In this document: positions 60,433 through 60,867 of the stretch, piece by piece
Layout of the letters: each line of letters begins with the position of its first letter
How positions within the stretch are numbered: position 1 is the first letter of the stretch
Assembly (NCBI GenBank): GCA_902778255.1
Contig: CACYXD010000020.1
Location: 1 to 60,867 of the forward strand
Source: an uncultured Prevotellaceae bacterium
GTDB lineage: Bacteria > Bacteroidota > Bacteroidia > Bacteroidales > Bacteroidaceae
DNA length: 60,867 bases
Reading direction: 5' to 3'
Position numbers and translations under genes: made by a program
Notes under the pieces: generated by a model
Databases searched by the model: none
Told to the model about the DNA's origin: nothing
Seen by the model: only the letters and a program-made list of their open reading frames with translations

Positions 60433-60564
60433 CTGTTTCACCTTGCGTTTTAGTCTGTTTTACATTGCGTTTTAGGCTGTTTCGCACTGCGTTTTAGGCT
60501 GTTTCGCACTGCGTTTTAGCCTGTTTCACACTGTGTTTTAGCCTGTTTCGCATTGTGTTTTGGG
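60433..60564. repeat. Six 22-bp tandem repeats
   Basis: Six gapless units of exactly 22 bp start with CTGTTT (consensus CTGTTTCGCACTGCGTTTTA, then G and one variable base). Units 3 and 4 differ by one base; the outer units carry two to six changes. A partial unit precedes the array. Each core holds CGCA-C-TGCG, a 9-bp dyad. There are no spacers, so it is not a CRISPR array. No gene lies between 60338 and 60807. Confidence 0.85.
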
Positions 60565-60575
60565 CTCAAACAAAA

Positions 60576-60599
60576 AATCCCAACCTTGCGATTGGGATT
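60576..60599 (-). terminator. Hairpin with T-run on the minus strand
   Basis: AATCCCAA and TTGGGATT form an 8-bp stem with an 8-nt loop. On the minus strand it is followed by TTTTG, which fits an intrinsic terminator. No minus-strand gene lies to its right within the window. Confidence 0.4.
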
Positions 60600-60710
60600 C
60601 TTGCGCTTCAGGATGGGCTTGGGTTTAAGAAGATGAAATCTGTAGAAATCTTTGGAAATTATAAGAAACTGAAAAACAATAAGTTATAAACAATGTTAGA
60701 AAAGTGTTCA

Positions 60711-60733
60711 AAAGTTAAAATTTCGCTAACTTT
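60711..60733. repeat. Inverted repeat upstream of the second recombinase
   Basis: AAAGTTA (60711-60717) and TAACTTT (60727-60733) are perfect inverted copies 9 bp apart. The stretch 60600-60740 is otherwise AT-rich without a supported feature. Confidence 0.35.
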
Positions 60734-60740
60734 CAAAAAA

Positions 60741-60791
60741 TGGGTGCAAATTGGGTGCAACTTTCGGGGATAATGTGTATCTTTGCACCCA
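60741..60791 (+). promoter_or_regulatory. Promoter and GGGTGCAA operator-like repeats
   Basis: TATCTTTG (60778-60785) is a full -7 match, 22 bp before the partial recombinase start. TGGGTGCAAA (60741-60750) is the exact inverse of TTTGCACCCA (60782-60791), and a third copy (TTGGGTGCAA) lies at 60751-60760. The arms embrace the promoter, as an operator would. Confidence 0.5.
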
Positions 60792-60807
60792 GTTAAACGT
60801 ATAAGTT

Positions 60808-60867
60808 ATGGCACAATTTTTTCTTAGAACGAAAAGAGAAACGGGGGAGTCTCCCCTTTATACCAAA
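60808..60867 (+). CDS. Tyrosine recombinase, 5' end only
   Basis: Twenty codons from the ATG at 60808 read MAQFFLRTKRETGESPLYTK to the window edge. The pattern F-x-L-R-T-K-(charged)-G-x-(S/A)-P-(L/I)-Y is the usual arm-binding start of Bacteroidota tyrosine recombinases. The TATCTTTG promoter supports the start. It points out of the window, so the window may end at the edge of another integrated element. Confidence 0.6.
   Translation, partial: MAQFFLRTKRETGESPLYTK

Noticed and set aside
60433-60564. CRISPR array
   Set aside because: The 22-bp units follow each other without any spacers, and no cas genes are in the window.

Overview
The window comes from a Bacteroidota genome, most likely Prevotellaceae (Prevotella, Segatella or Xylanibacter type). 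The support is three SusC/SusD pairs, promoters of the Bacteroidota form (TTTG, about 19-21 bp, then TAnnTTTG) in front of many genes, lineage-typical families (DUF4302, Mx1 zincin lipoprotein, DUF3160, DUF5108/FAS1 lipoproteins, DUF4369-TlpA) and many lipoboxes followed by charged residues. The species assignment is an inference.

Layout. Positions 1 to about 1947 are the end of an integrated element. It holds the first codons of an AAA-type ATPase gene, a tyrosine recombinase, and an attachment site formed by the 3' part of a tRNA gene followed by what looks like that tRNA's own terminator. Positions 2042-6566 hold an M16 peptidase, a PfkB sugar kinase and a secreted M6 peptidase. A leftward operon at 6675-16248 encodes SusC, SusD, a zincin lipoprotein, a DUF4302 lipoprotein and an unknown secreted protein; with the M6 gene next to it, it looks like a protein or peptide foraging locus. 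Positions 16413-20413 hold a LOG-family protein, a DEAD-box helicase and a three-gene ECF sigma unit. A gene-free stretch at 20414-20934 contains a long imperfect hairpin element. Leftward operons follow: topA-aroK-speA-argB (26477 to 20935) and a tightly overlapping unit of tlpA-like, FG-GAP-like fragment, DUF3160, CapA and Nudix genes (31874 to 26570).

From 32027 the genes run rightward: pnp, a 1175-residue secreted three-module protein, then a seven-gene, 17.5-kb unit (38423-55965) encoding FAS1 lipoprotein, SusC, SusD, FAS1/DUF5108 lipoprotein, FAS1 lipoprotein, SusC and SusD. It ends at a strong terminator. A TPR-like lipoprotein gene and a GH51 arabinofuranosidase gene form the next unit. 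Six 22-bp tandem repeats follow, and the window ends in the first codons of a second tyrosine recombinase.

The most distinctive parts are the double SusCD/triple FAS1 operon, the SusCD-zincin-DUF4302 locus, the 229-bp hairpin element, 9-bp-period repeats inside three coding sequences, 40-bp-phased repeats in front of the ATPase gene, and a conserved reading frame at 30328-30719 that has no usable start codon upstream of its conserved part. No SusR, HTCS or adjacent ECF/anti-sigma regulator was found beside any SusCD locus.
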